From NCBI RefSeq assembly GCF_947036865.1, contig NZ_CAMQSF010000008.1, positions 50,979 through 114,978 on the forward strand: a stretch of DNA of 64,000 bases, in the 5' to 3' direction. The notes beneath the pieces are model-generated. The model saw nothing but the letters and a program-made list of their open reading frames with translations, made no database searches and was not told the DNA's origin. A program made the translations under genes and the position numbers. Of this stretch, positions 43,174 through 51,047 are shown piece after piece. This DNA comes from an uncultured Caulobacter sp. GTDB lineage: Bacteria > Pseudomonadota > Alphaproteobacteria > Caulobacterales > Caulobacteraceae. Numbering within the stretch: position 1 is the first letter of the stretch; every line of letters starts with the position of its first letter.

Positions 43174-44382
43174 CTAGCGCTTCCTGACGAACACCGTGCC
43201 GGCCGAATAGCCGGCGCCGAAGCTGCAGATCAGGCCCGTCTCGCCGGCGGCGAAATCGTCGTTGGCGGTGTGGAAGGCGATGATCGAGCCGGCCGAGCTG
43301 GTGTTGGCGTAGGCGTCGAGGATGATCACGTTCTCGCCCGGCGCCGGATCGCGGCCCAGCACCTTGCGGCCGATCATCTCGTTCATGTTGATATTGGCCT
43401 GGTGCAGCCACAGGCGCTTCAGGCCGGTCGGATCCACGCCCAGGTCATTGGCGTGTTCGACGATCATGTCGCTGACCATCGGCACCACCTCGCGGAAAAC
43501 CTTGCGGCCCTCCTGGACGAACAGCTTGTCCTTGGCGCCGATCCCTTCCGGAGCGGCGCGATTGAGGAATCCGAAGTTGTTGCGGATATTGTTCGAGAAC
43601 TGGGTCTTCAGCCGCGTGCCGAGGATCTCCCAGCCGCCCTGGGCTTGGTCGGCGTCCTCGATGATCACGGCGGTGGCGACGTCGCCGAAGATGAAGTGGC
43701 TGTCGCGGTCCTTGAAGTTCAGGTGGCCCGAGCAGATCTCGGGATTGACCATGAGCACCGCCTTGGCGCTGCCCGAGGTCACGAAGTCGGCGGCGGTCTT
43801 GATGCCGAACGTCGCCGACGAGCAGGCCACGTTCATGTCGAAGGCGAAGCCCTCGATCCCGAGCGCCTGCTGCACCTCGATGGCCATGGCCGGATAGGCT
43901 CTCTGCATGTTGGAGGCGGCGCAGATCACCGCGCCGATCTCCGAGACCGGCTTGCCCCAGCGGGCGATCGCCTGCTTGGCCGCCTCGACCGCCATCTCGG
44001 CGAGAATCGACAGTTCTTCGTTCGGTCGCTCCGGGATGATCGGGCACATCCGGTCGGGGTCGAGAATGCCGTCCTTGTTCATCACGAAACGCGACTTGAT
44101 GCCGGAGGCCTTCTCGATGAACTCGGGCGAGGAGGGCTGCAGGGCGACGACGTCGCCGGCCGCTATGGCCTCGGCGTTGGCGGCGTTGAAGCGCTCGACG
44201 AAGGTGTTGAAGGCTTCGACCAGCTCGGCGTTCGAAATGGCGAAGGGCGGGGTGTAGAGCCCCGTGGCGGCGATGACGGCTTGCGGCAAGACGGCGGTCC
44301 CGATGATGCGCGCGGGCGGTTCTGCGGCCCGCGTTCTGACGCTTGTTTGACTCGTAAATAGCACGGATGGCGCCGGCGTCAT
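43174..44382 (-). CDS. Beta-ketoacyl-ACP synthase III-like enzyme
   Basis: 402 aa, thiolase-fold condensing enzyme of the FabH type. Catalytic Cys in FAFDMNVACSSATFGIKTAA, His in RLWLHQANINMNEMIGRK and Asn in LDAYANTSSAGSIIAFHTA; the C-terminus ICSFGAGYSAGTVFVRK is standard. It is longer than housekeeping FabH (about 320 aa), with an insertion around residues 70-110 (FVERFNAANAEAIAAGDVVA), as in accessory KAS III enzymes. The ATG at 44382 is used, but an in-frame TTG nearer the conserved start (LPQAVIAATGLYTPP) is possible because the first 35 residues look non-conserved. Divergent from the outer-membrane protein gene. Confidence 0.85.
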   Translation of the reverse strand: MTPAPSVLFTSQTSVRTRAAEPPARIIGTAVLPQAVIAATGLYTPPFAISNAELVEAFNTFVERFNAANAEAIAAGDVVALQPSSPEFIEKASGIKSRFVMNKDGILDPDRMCPIIPERPNEELSILAEMAVEAAKQAIARWGKPVSEIGAVICAASNMQRAYPAMAIEVQQALGIEGFAFDMNVACSSATFGIKTAADFVTSGSAKAVLMVNPEICSGHLNFKDRDSHFIFGDVATAVIIEDADQAQGGWEILGTRLKTQFSNNIRNNFGFLNRAAPEGIGAKDKLFVQEGRKVFREVVPMVSDMIVEHANDLGVDPTGLKRLWLHQANINMNEMIGRKVLGRDPAPGENVIILDAYANTSSAGSIIAFHTANDDFAAGETGLICSFGAGYSAGTVFVRKR

Positions 44383-44515
44383 CCCCACGCCTGTCCGTCG
44401 CCGACACGCGATGGCCGCAAACGCGGCCGTGAACCGCCCCATCCGCGCCGCGTTATGCGCCTAGCGAAAGCTGGCTGAGGGAGCTCAAGACTAAGCGTAA
44501 CATAGGAGTACAACA

Positions 44516-45049
44516 ATGAAGACTCTCATCGCCTCCACCCTGGTCGCCGGTTCGGTTCTCGCGGCCCCGCTCTTGGCTCAAGCTCAGACTTCGACGGACG
44601 TCTACGGTTCGGTGAACTATGGTCAAACTCGCACGCGAGGCGCCGACACCGGCGCTATTCAGGGGCGAGTGGGCGCCAAGTTTACGCCTAACTTTGGTGT
44701 CGAGGCCGAGGTCGCCGGCGGCGTCGACGGCGACCGGGTCTATACGGCCGGCGGTCCGGCCAAGGTGAAGATGGAGCATCAGGTCGCGGGCTACGCTGTC
44801 GGCTACCTGCCCGTCACGCCGAACCTCGACCTCCTGGCCCGCGCCGGCTACGGCACGACCAAGTTCTCGACGGGCAATCCGGCCGCCGCCGCGTTCGACG
44901 GCAGCCGGGAGAGCTGGAACTACGGCGTCGGCGCCGAGTACAAGCTCGACGACAAGAACGGCCTCCGGGCCGACTGGACCAAGTCGGAATACACCAAGAG
45001 CGACCTGAGCTCGAACACGGTGTCGGTCGGCTACGTCCGCCACTTCTAA
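44516..45049 (+). CDS. Outer-membrane beta-barrel protein
   Basis: 177 aa. Signal peptide MKTLIASTLVAGSVLAAPLLAQAQ, then an eight-stranded barrel pattern of alternating residues (TDVYGSVNYGQTR, GAIQGRVGAKFTPNFGVEAE, VKMEHQVAGYAVGYLPV, LDLLARAGYGTTKF, SWNYGVGAEYKLDDKNGLRADW). It ends in the aromatic BAM signal VGYVRHF. It resembles the small OmpA-N/Opacity-type porin-like family; function unknown. AGGAG lies 7 nt before the ATG and a strong terminator follows the stop. Confidence 0.88.
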   Translation: MKTLIASTLVAGSVLAAPLLAQAQTSTDVYGSVNYGQTRTRGADTGAIQGRVGAKFTPNFGVEAEVAGGVDGDRVYTAGGPAKVKMEHQVAGYAVGYLPVTPNLDLLARAGYGTTKFSTGNPAAAAFDGSRESWNYGVGAEYKLDDKNGLRADWTKSEYTKSDLSSNTVSVGYVRHF

Positions 45050-45074
45050 GGCTCGAGGTCTTTCCGACCTGACG

Positions 45075-45105
45075 ACGGCGCGCCTCGCGAGGGGCGCGCC
45101 GTTTT
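45075..45105 (+). terminator. Rho-independent terminator of the outer-membrane protein gene
   Basis: ACGGCGCGCC (45075-45084) pairs with GGCGCGCCGT (45093-45102) across an 8-nt loop, and the stem runs straight into TTTT. It lies 26 bp past the stop codon. Confidence 0.85.
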
Positions 45106-45175
45106 CGCGCGCTTGACGCGGCCGCCGCCGTCGTCAATCTGAACGGCAATAAGTTATTGGGGGGACGCGTCGGTC

Positions 45176-45559
45176 TTGGACAAGGCGCTGATGATTCAGT
45201 TGGGCGGCTCGTTGGTCGCCGTGGCGTTGCTGGTGGCCTTCACGGCCTGGCTGGGCGTGGCGCGGCCGACGCCGCCGCTCGACGCGGACGCGGCCAAGGC
45301 GCTGCTCGCCGTAGAATTTCCCGATCACCGACCCGATGCGATCTGGATCGCCGCCGACGGCGCGGGGATGATCGCTAGGGCTGGAACGCTGGCGCTCGTT
45401 CTCTGGCGTCGCGGGGACGGCTATGTCGCCCGCGACCTGCCCTGGAGCGCTGTCGCCGACCTGAAGCCGGCCAAGGGGCGGCTTGCCGTCCGCGTCCCCG
45501 ACGCCCGCCCCGTCTTCGCCGTCGCCGATGACGCCTGGCCGCCTAGAGAGCTCGCCTGA
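45176..45559 (+). CDS. Small membrane-anchored hypothetical protein
   Basis: 127 aa if the TTG at 45176 is used (GGGGGGA about 11 nt upstream); an internal ATG at 45191 would give 122 aa. One N-terminal membrane helix (LGGSLVAVALLVAFTAWLG), then a small cytoplasmic or periplasmic domain with strands LALVLWRRGDGYVARDLPW and RLAVRVPDARPVFAVAD. I recognise no function. Its stop overlaps the sterol desaturase start by one base (TGATG), so it is probably a partner or accessory gene of that enzyme. Confidence 0.72.
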   Translation: MDKALMIQLGGSLVAVALLVAFTAWLGVARPTPPLDADAAKALLAVEFPDHRPDAIWIAADGAGMIARAGTLALVLWRRGDGYVARDLPWSAVADLKPAKGRLAVRVPDARPVFAVADDAWPPRELA

Positions 45560-46455
45560 TGCTGAAAGCCCCGTTCGATCCCGTCCAGCTGGCCATCCCG
45601 TTCTTCGTGCTGGCCATCATCCTGGAAATCCTGCTCGGCCGGTTCGGCAAGGCGAAGGCCAACTACGAGCCGCGCGACACGGCCATGTCCCTGAGCATGG
45701 GCCTGGGCAGCACCGTCGCCGGCGTGCTGTTCGGCGGGGTCGTGTTCGCCACGACGGTCTGGGTCTGGAACCATCGGATCTTCACGATCCCGATGACCGC
45801 CGTCTGGGCGTGGGTGGCTGTCTTCCTGCTTGAGGACCTGACCTATTACTGGTTCCACCGTATCGCTCACGAGCGGCGGATCTGGTGGGCCAGCCACGTC
45901 AACCACCACACCTCGACCCACTACAATCTGTCCACCGCCCTGCGGCAGACCTGGACGGGCGGCGTCGCCGGAACCTGGCTGCTGTGGCTGCCGCTGTCCT
46001 TCGTCGGCTTTCCGCCCGCCATGGTGGCCATCCAGAAGGGGATCAGCCTCGTCTATCAGTTCTGGATTCACACCGAGGCGATCAAGCGCATGCCCCGCTG
46101 GTTCGAGGCGGTGTTCAACACCCCTTCTCACCACCGCGTGCACCACGCGCGCAACGCCCGCTATCTCGACGCCAATTACGCTGGCATCCTGATCATCTGG
46201 GACCGGATGTTCGGCACGTTCATTCCCGAGGTCGATGAGGAGCCGTGCCGCTACGGCACGGTGAAGAACCTGGGGAATTTCAATCTGTTCCACAACGTGT
46301 TCCACGAGTGGATCGGCATCGCCAAGGACGTCGCGGGATCGCCGCGCCACGCCCTGGGCTACATCTTCGGCCCGCCGGGCTGGAGCCCCGACGGCTCGCG
46401 CGACACCTCCGACACGCTGAAGGCCAAGTGGCGGGCGCGGGTCGAGGAGGGGTGA
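45559..46455 (+). CDS. Sterol desaturase / fatty acid hydroxylase family protein
   Basis: 298 aa integral membrane di-iron enzyme. The three histidine clusters are present: HRIAHE (in YYWFHRIAHERRIWW), HVNHHTS (ASHVNHHTSTHYN) and HRVHHARN (SHHRVHHARNARY). An additional FHNVFHEWIG follows. Four membrane helices surround them. Members hydroxylate or desaturate sterols, hopanoids, carotenoids or alkyl glycerols; bacterial substrates cannot be assigned here. Coupled to the preceding small membrane protein by a one-base overlap. Sequence composition changes sharply within 50 bp of its stop. Confidence 0.92.
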   Translation: MLKAPFDPVQLAIPFFVLAIILEILLGRFGKAKANYEPRDTAMSLSMGLGSTVAGVLFGGVVFATTVWVWNHRIFTIPMTAVWAWVAVFLLEDLTYYWFHRIAHERRIWWASHVNHHTSTHYNLSTALRQTWTGGVAGTWLLWLPLSFVGFPPAMVAIQKGISLVYQFWIHTEAIKRMPRWFEAVFNTPSHHRVHHARNARYLDANYAGILIIWDRMFGTFIPEVDEEPCRYGTVKNLGNFNLFHNVFHEWIGIAKDVAGSPRHALGYIFGPPGWSPDGSRDTSDTLKAKWRARVEEG

Positions 46456-46564
46456 CGCGGCCGCTGCGGTGGCCAACTAACACCGATCAGGGTAGAATAT
46501 TCGTTGATAATAACTTTAGATTGTGACCTCCTAGTGGGAGGCGTCAATCTATGAGAGCAGAAAC

Positions 46565-47309
46565 ATGGCTATCGGGGCGGCGCCATCGCTGACTGATTAT
46601 CCCGGAGTCATTCCGCTGAACCTAAGTTCGACTTTCACGCCTCCCACGACTAGTGGCGATAATGAAGTCGATCCAATCGTCGTAACGCCCCCGGGGGGGC
46701 GAGTATGAACATCCCGTTCCTCCGCCCGGCAATGGCGGCGGAGGTGGCGGTGCGGGGGATGGCTCTGCTGGCGGCGGTGGAGGGGGAGGTGCAAGTCACA
46801 GCAACGCGGCGCTAGCGTTCGCCGCCGCGCCTATTCACCTAACTGGCGACCTCAACGACCCCAACACCTACACCACGTACGCAGCGTTTCATAATGCGCT
46901 ATCCGCCGCCTATGATAAATACGTGAGTTCTACAAACGCCACGTTCGCAATGCCGAACGGCCAGGCCCTGAGCTACAATCAGGCCTTTTCTTTCCTCGAT
47001 CATACTCAAGTGTATTTAGGTAGTTCCTCAATGGCATTTGGAGGGGCGGCCACCTACTACTATTCCTCCGATCATATCGAGATTTATGTGGACCCTAATA
47101 ATACAAATGTATCGTCCAACCCCGGCCTATATGGTGGCGAAGCTGGCAAGGACTATGCCGTGTTTCATGAGTTTGGGCACGTTATCACGGGTGGAAGCTC
47201 TAGCGAGGCTTTAGCAAATAGCGCCGGGCGAGACTTGGCGGCGGCTCTTGGCTTTGCTTATCCAACGGATGCGCAGCTTACCAATCGGGGTGGTACGATT
47301 CCCAACTAG
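46565..47309 (+). pseudogene. Frameshifted zinc-metallopeptidase gene with glycine-rich linker
   Basis: From the ATG at 46565 a 47-codon frame (MAIGAAPSLTDYPGVIPLNL ... DPIVVTPPGGRV) ends at TGA 46706-46708. The next frame is open from 46686 to the TAG at 47309 and continues naturally: GEYEHPVPPPGNGGGGGGAG, a Gly-rich linker, then a domain ending KDYAVFHEFGHVITGGSSSE. HEFGH is an HExxH zinc motif, with Glu in SSSEALAN a possible third ligand. Removing one base from the C5G7 tract at 46688-46699 restores one product of about 247 aa. No signal peptide. Codons are AT-richer than in neighbours. It could be a decaying gene, a phase-variable gene, or a sequencing error in the homopolymer. Confidence 0.7.
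46688..46699 (+). repeat. C5G7 homopolymer tract at the frameshift
   Basis: CCCCC (46688-46692) directly followed by GGGGGGG (46693-46699). The reading frame of the metallopeptidase gene breaks here; a one-base loss in either run joins the two frames. Such runs are prone to slippage and to sequencing error. Confidence 0.85.
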
Positions 47310-47328
47310 TTTTGTGAGGCTCGACGCC

Positions 47329-47910
47329 ATGCCACTAGGATTGATATCGCCACGCTCGTTGGCGTGGAGCGTGCTCTTCTTCATTGTCGGGGTGGCGGCG
47401 GCGGAGGCTAGTTCAACCGAACGGGAGTCGGCGGCATGCCACGCCCTCGCCCAGGTCTTGTTGGACGGGAGGGATTTCGAGCCGCTGGATCGCTTCGACG
47501 CGGCGAGGCTTCCTGAAAATCCGCTGGGGCCCGCGCGAACACGCGCGCTTCTCTTGTCTCCCGAGCGATGGAGCGGTCCGCCGCCTGGGGCTGAGCTTGT
47601 TGACCGTCTGCTACGATCGCGCGCGATTGGTTTGAGCGCTTGTCTCGCGGCTCAGCGCACCGTGGCGGAAGTGACCCAAAGGAGGGCTGCGACATCGCGA
47701 ACGGTGGAGGTAGCGGGCGAACCCATTCCGCCCCCGGCGCACTTCTACGTCTCGGCCACGATGCCTGTGCTCAATCGCTCTGGCGACGGCGCTCTGTTCT
47801 TTGTCGACCGACAGGGCGATGCGATCGGCGGTTATCTCAAAGTCGTCCACATCGCGAAGCGACATGGCGTCTGGAGACGCTTAGGGGAAAAGTATCTACG
47901 CGTGTCTTAG
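47329..47910 (+). CDS. Secreted hypothetical protein downstream of the metallopeptidase
   Basis: 193 aa. Signal peptide (SLAWSVLFFIVGVAAAEA, cleavage about residue 28), then a soluble domain with two cysteines (ESAACHALAQVLLDG and LSACLAAQRTVAEV) that could form a disulfide. A strand-rich C-terminal half follows (AHFYVSATMPVLNRSGDGAL, FFVDRQGDAIGGYLKVVHIA). I do not recognise a family. GAGG lies 9 nt before the ATG at 47329, 19 bp after the metallopeptidase stop, so the pair is probably one unit. By analogy with effector-immunity pairs it could be a periplasmic inhibitor of the peptidase; this is a hypothesis only. The next 130 bp (47911-48040) hold nothing I can identify. Confidence 0.68.
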   Translation: MPLGLISPRSLAWSVLFFIVGVAAAEASSTERESAACHALAQVLLDGRDFEPLDRFDAARLPENPLGPARTRALLLSPERWSGPPPGAELVDRLLRSRAIGLSACLAAQRTVAEVTQRRAATSRTVEVAGEPIPPPAHFYVSATMPVLNRSGDGALFFVDRQGDAIGGYLKVVHIAKRHGVWRRLGEKYLRVS

Positions 47911-48040
47911 ACGTTCGCGTTCCGGGCAAGGCGCGGTTTGAAACTGCCCTGTTATCCAGGCGTGACCGAGGATATCAACGCGCCCATGCGCGCGTTCTCG
48001 CCGCAAATTTGGCGCGGTGGATCGTCGTCCTACGCCTCAC

Positions 48041-49021
48041 CTAGTCCCGCAGTAGCGGCAGGGACAGCCCGGTCGCCTGGCGCGTCGCCAGCATCTCGCG
48101 ACGGAAGCGGAAAAGCTCGGCGGGCCGACCGCCGGTCTCGGCGTCGAGGCGACCCAGGCCCTCGACCAGTTCCTCGCGCTCGACGACGCGACGGAAGTTC
48201 TGCTTGTGCAGCGGCACGCCGGCGATCGCCTCGACGGTGCGCTGCAGGGTGGAGAGGGTGAACTCCTCGGGCGTCAGTTCGAACACCACCGGCCGGTACT
48301 TGATCTTGCCCCGCAGCCGCGAGAGGCCGGTGGCCAGGATGCGCCGGTGGTCCGAGATCATCGGCTCGCCCAACGCCGCCGACAGCGCCTCGGGCTCGGC
48401 CGGATCGTCGCCGTCGGCGCGAGCCCGGTCGCGGGCGGCCTCGGGCGCCAGGCCCGCCTCGTAGAGCAGTTCGTAGCGTTCCAGCACGCGCTCCTCGTTC
48501 CACGGCGCGCCGTCCAGGGCGAAGGCCAGCCGGGCGCGCGACCAGCGGGCCATGTCGTCGCCGGCCCAGCGGCGCAGGGCCGGGGCGATCGCCTCGTCCA
48601 GTAGGGCGGGGCGGCCGTCGCGCCAGTCCTCCCACGGAAAGAACCGGGTCCACGGCGCCCAGGCCGTGTCCGGCGCGTCGGTGTCGACGGCGCGCGGCGT
48701 CAGGCCCAGATAGCCGACCGAGACCACCCGCGCGGCCCCGGCCCCGACCTCGGCGCGGGGCGCGTCGCGGCCCTTGTCGCCGAAGGTGTAGAGCTGCTCG
48801 ACATAACCCAGTTGGAACCGGGTCTGCTCGGTCACGAAGGCCCGAAGGCCAAGCTCGAAGGTGCGGTGTTCGTCAGGATCGAACGGGCCGAAGGGCAGGC
48901 CCGACAGTGAGGACGCGACATCGGTGATGGCGTCGTGCGGCCGCACGGTCAGGACCACGGCCTCGCCGTCGCGGATCGCCACGACCACCGCCGATAGACC
49001 GATGACGACCGAGGTGTTCAT
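48041..49021 (-). CDS. nadQ: NAD biosynthesis transcriptional regulator, NadQ/NrtR-like (Nudix fold plus winged helix)
   Basis: 326 aa. N-terminal Nudix-like fold (VVIGLSAVVVAIRDGEAVVLT; about 1-150) in which the Nudix box is degenerate: after FGPFDPDEHRTFELGLRAFV comes TEQTRFQLGYVEQL, without the REUxEExGU catalytic glutamates. The C-terminal winged helix-turn-helix (GLSRLRGKIKYRPVVFELTP, EEFTLSTLQRTVEAIAGVPL, QNFRRVVEREELVEGLG) is of the NrtR type. This architecture matches NadQ, the predicted repressor of nad genes in alphaproteobacteria. A non-catalytic effector-binding role is inferred. It is followed upstream on the same strand by an HD phosphohydrolase gene. Confidence 0.8.
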   Translation of the reverse strand: MNTSVVIGLSAVVVAIRDGEAVVLTVRPHDAITDVASSLSGLPFGPFDPDEHRTFELGLRAFVTEQTRFQLGYVEQLYTFGDKGRDAPRAEVGAGAARVVSVGYLGLTPRAVDTDAPDTAWAPWTRFFPWEDWRDGRPALLDEAIAPALRRWAGDDMARWSRARLAFALDGAPWNEERVLERYELLYEAGLAPEAARDRARADGDDPAEPEALSAALGEPMISDHRRILATGLSRLRGKIKYRPVVFELTPEEFTLSTLQRTVEAIAGVPLHKQNFRRVVEREELVEGLGRLDAETGGRPAELFRFRREMLATRQATGLSLPLLRD

Positions 49022-49028
49022 GACCGGC

Positions 49029-49673
49029 TCACTCGGTTTCGAACGCGGCGCCAGGCGCGCTCTCGTAGCCGGCCGCCCGCGACAGCACGTGGAAGCGCTG
49101 GACGTAGCGCGCCTGGGCCTCGAACGGCGGCAGGGGCGTGATGCGCAGCTCGTAGCCCGCCGGCGGGGCGCCGAAGATGGCCAGGGACTCGGCGTGCTCG
49201 AAGCCCGCCAGCTGGGTCGCCTCGAAGAAGGCGCAGGCGCGGTCGGCCTGCTTGATCAGCTTCTTGATCGGGGCGGGAGTCTTCGGCGGCAGGCCGAAAC
49301 GTATGTGGATGGCGTCCTCCAAGCGCGCCTCGAAGTCCTTGTAGCTGACGCCCAGCGCCGCCTTGAACGGGCTGATCATGTCGCCGATCACATATTCGCT
49401 GGCGTCGTGCAGCAGGGCGGCCAGCCGCCAGCGGGGCTCCAGGTCGGGCTTGATATGCGCGGCGATTTCCTCGACCACCAGGCTATGCTGGGCGACCGAG
49501 AAGCCGTGGTCGCCGACCGTCTGGCCATTCCAGCGCGCCACCCGCGCCAGGCCATGGGCGATGTCCTCGATCTCGATGTCCATCGGCGACGGATCGAGCA
49601 GGTCGAGCCGACGGCCGGAGAGCATCCTTTGCCAAGCGCGGGGCGGTCCGCCCCTATGCAGCCCTTTGGCCAC
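49029..49673 (-). CDS. HD-domain phosphohydrolase, YfbR-like 5'-nucleotidase family
   Basis: 214 aa. Start GTG at 49673, with AGGA 8 nt upstream, gives PPRAWQRMLSGRRLDLLDPS, which I recall as the conserved N-terminus of alphaproteobacterial members. HD motif ligands: GFSVAQHSLVVEE (His), LAALLHDASEYVIGDMISPF (His-Asp), and KQADRACAFFEATQL (late Asp). YfbR-type enzymes remove phosphate from deoxyribonucleoside 5'-monophosphates. It lies 7 bp upstream of the NadQ-like gene, so a shared role in nucleotide homeostasis is plausible. Confidence 0.86.
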   Translation of the reverse strand: MAKGLHRGGPPRAWQRMLSGRRLDLLDPSPMDIEIEDIAHGLARVARWNGQTVGDHGFSVAQHSLVVEEIAAHIKPDLEPRWRLAALLHDASEYVIGDMISPFKAALGVSYKDFEARLEDAIHIRFGLPPKTPAPIKKLIKQADRACAFFEATQLAGFEHAESLAIFGAPPAGYELRITPLPPFEAQARYVQRFHVLSRAAGYESAPGAAFETE

Positions 49674-49778
49674 CAGATCGTTCCTCACGGTGAAGGTGGT
49701 TGACTGGCCTATCGATTGAGAAAGATCAATGAGGCCGTCGCCGTCATCTGTGGAAATGCCCTGCAAGGGAGTTCGATC

Positions 49779-50591
49779 ATGAGTTGGGCGAGAATCATGG
49801 TTCCGCTGGCCGGAACCCCGAACGACCAGGGCCTGCTTGCCCCCGCCGCGGCCTTGGCCGCCGCGTTCCAGGCCGAACTCGCCTGCGTCCACGCGCCCGC
49901 CGACGTGGCGGACCTGATGCCCTGGATGGGCGAGGGATTCATGGGCGGCGTGCAGGTCACGGCCCTCGAAAGCCTCAAGGACGCGGCTCAGGAGGGCGCC
50001 AAGGCGTGCGCCAAGCTGGCGGCCGAACTCGGCTATGCCCGCACCCGCGTCGTCAGTCTGGAGTCGCCCGTCTGGGCGGGGCTGGCGATGGAGGGGCGGC
50101 TCTCCGACGTCATCGTCTTCGACGACGCCTCGGCGCGCGGCAAGGGACCGCTGGCCGAAGCGTTCCAGCAACTGGTGGCCGACGAACAGCGTCCCACCCT
50201 GGTGGCGCGTCCGGGGTTCCAGGTCGACGGCGTGGCCCTGGTGGCCTGGGATGGCGGCAAGGAGGCCAGCCGGGCCATGCGCACGGCGCTGCCTCTGCTG
50301 CAAAAGGCTCGATCGGTGATCATCGCCGGCGCGCCGGGCGCCTCGTCGCGCGCCTTCGACCTCGCGCGGCTCGCCGAGTTCCTGGCCGCCCGCGGTGTCA
50401 CCGCGTCCATCCAGACCCTGGACGGGCAAGGCGACGCGGCCGGCCTTCTGCTGGGCGCGGCCAAGGAGACCGGCGCGAACCTCCTGGTCGCCGGCGCGTT
50501 CGGGCATCCCAGGCTGCAGGAGTTCATCTTCGGCGGCACCACCCGCACGCTGCTGAACAGCGACGGGCCGTCGCTGTTCCTGTCGCACTAG
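49779..50591 (+). CDS. Universal stress protein family, tandem UspA-like domains
   Basis: 270 aa. The first UspA-like unit (RIMVPLAGTPNDQGLLAPAA ... DVIVFDDAS, about 1-130) is degenerate. The second (VALVAWDGGKEASRAMRTAL ... NLLVAGAFGHPRLQEFIFGG-TTRTLL, about 150-270) keeps the nucleotide-binding glycine pattern near its end. Cytoplasmic and probably ATP-binding. GGGAG lies 8 nt before the ATG at 49779. Divergent from the HD hydrolase gene. Confidence 0.87.
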   Translation: MSWARIMVPLAGTPNDQGLLAPAAALAAAFQAELACVHAPADVADLMPWMGEGFMGGVQVTALESLKDAAQEGAKACAKLAAELGYARTRVVSLESPVWAGLAMEGRLSDVIVFDDASARGKGPLAEAFQQLVADEQRPTLVARPGFQVDGVALVAWDGGKEASRAMRTALPLLQKARSVIIAGAPGASSRAFDLARLAEFLAARGVTASIQTLDGQGDAAGLLLGAAKETGANLLVAGAFGHPRLQEFIFGGTTRTLLNSDGPSLFLSH

Positions 50592-50623
50592 ACGTCTGAA
50601 ACCCCGAACAAGGGAGGCCTCGA

Positions 50624-50998
50624 ATGTCTCTTTCCCGCATCGTCATGCGTCTGGCCCGCAATCCAGGCACCGAGTTCGCCGGCGGCGACGACCATCGCGG
50701 CTACGCGCTGACCGCGCCGCTGACCGAGGATGGCCATATCGACGAGGGCGAATACGCCAAGGTGAAGGGCGAATGCAGCGTGCGCCGGTTCGCGCCTGAC
50801 GAGGACGCCGTGGACGGCCGCCTCAATCGTCGCGGGACGCGCTGGTTCTTCGACTACGACGCTTCGGAAGAGACCGACGACGAGCCTCTGCACCGGCTGG
50901 GCGAACACCGCTTCGCGCTGGGCGAATATGTGACCGTCACCGACGAAGAGGGACGCCCCTTGACCTACAAAGTGATGCAGGTCGAACCCGTCGCGTAG
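50624..50998 (+). CDS. Hypothetical acidic protein
   Basis: 124 aa, no signal peptide or membrane helix. It is rich in charged residues, with segments RNPGTEFAGGDDHRGYALTA, RRFAPDEDAVDGRLNRRGTR, WFFDYDASEETDDEPLHRLG and EYVTVTDEEGRPLTYKVMQV suggesting a small beta-barrel fold. I do not recognise a function. It lies 32 bp after the stress-protein gene with a GGGAGG before the ATG, so the two are likely cotranscribed. Confidence 0.72.
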   Translation: MSLSRIVMRLARNPGTEFAGGDDHRGYALTAPLTEDGHIDEGEYAKVKGECSVRRFAPDEDAVDGRLNRRGTRWFFDYDASEETDDEPLHRLGEHRFALGEYVTVTDEEGRPLTYKVMQVEPVA

Positions 50999-51010
50999 CT
51001 GACGCCGAGC

Positions 51011-51039
51011 AGGCGTCCCCGTCGAAGGCTGGGACGCCT
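51011..51039. terminator. Hairpin between convergent genes
   Basis: AGGCGTCCC (51011-51019) pairs with GGGACGCCT (51031-51039) across 11 nt, in the 49-bp space between the acidic protein gene and the convergent lipoprotein gene. No T-tract, so it is a weak or Rho-assisted terminator candidate. Confidence 0.45.
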
Positions 51040-51047
51040 CGACGGCC

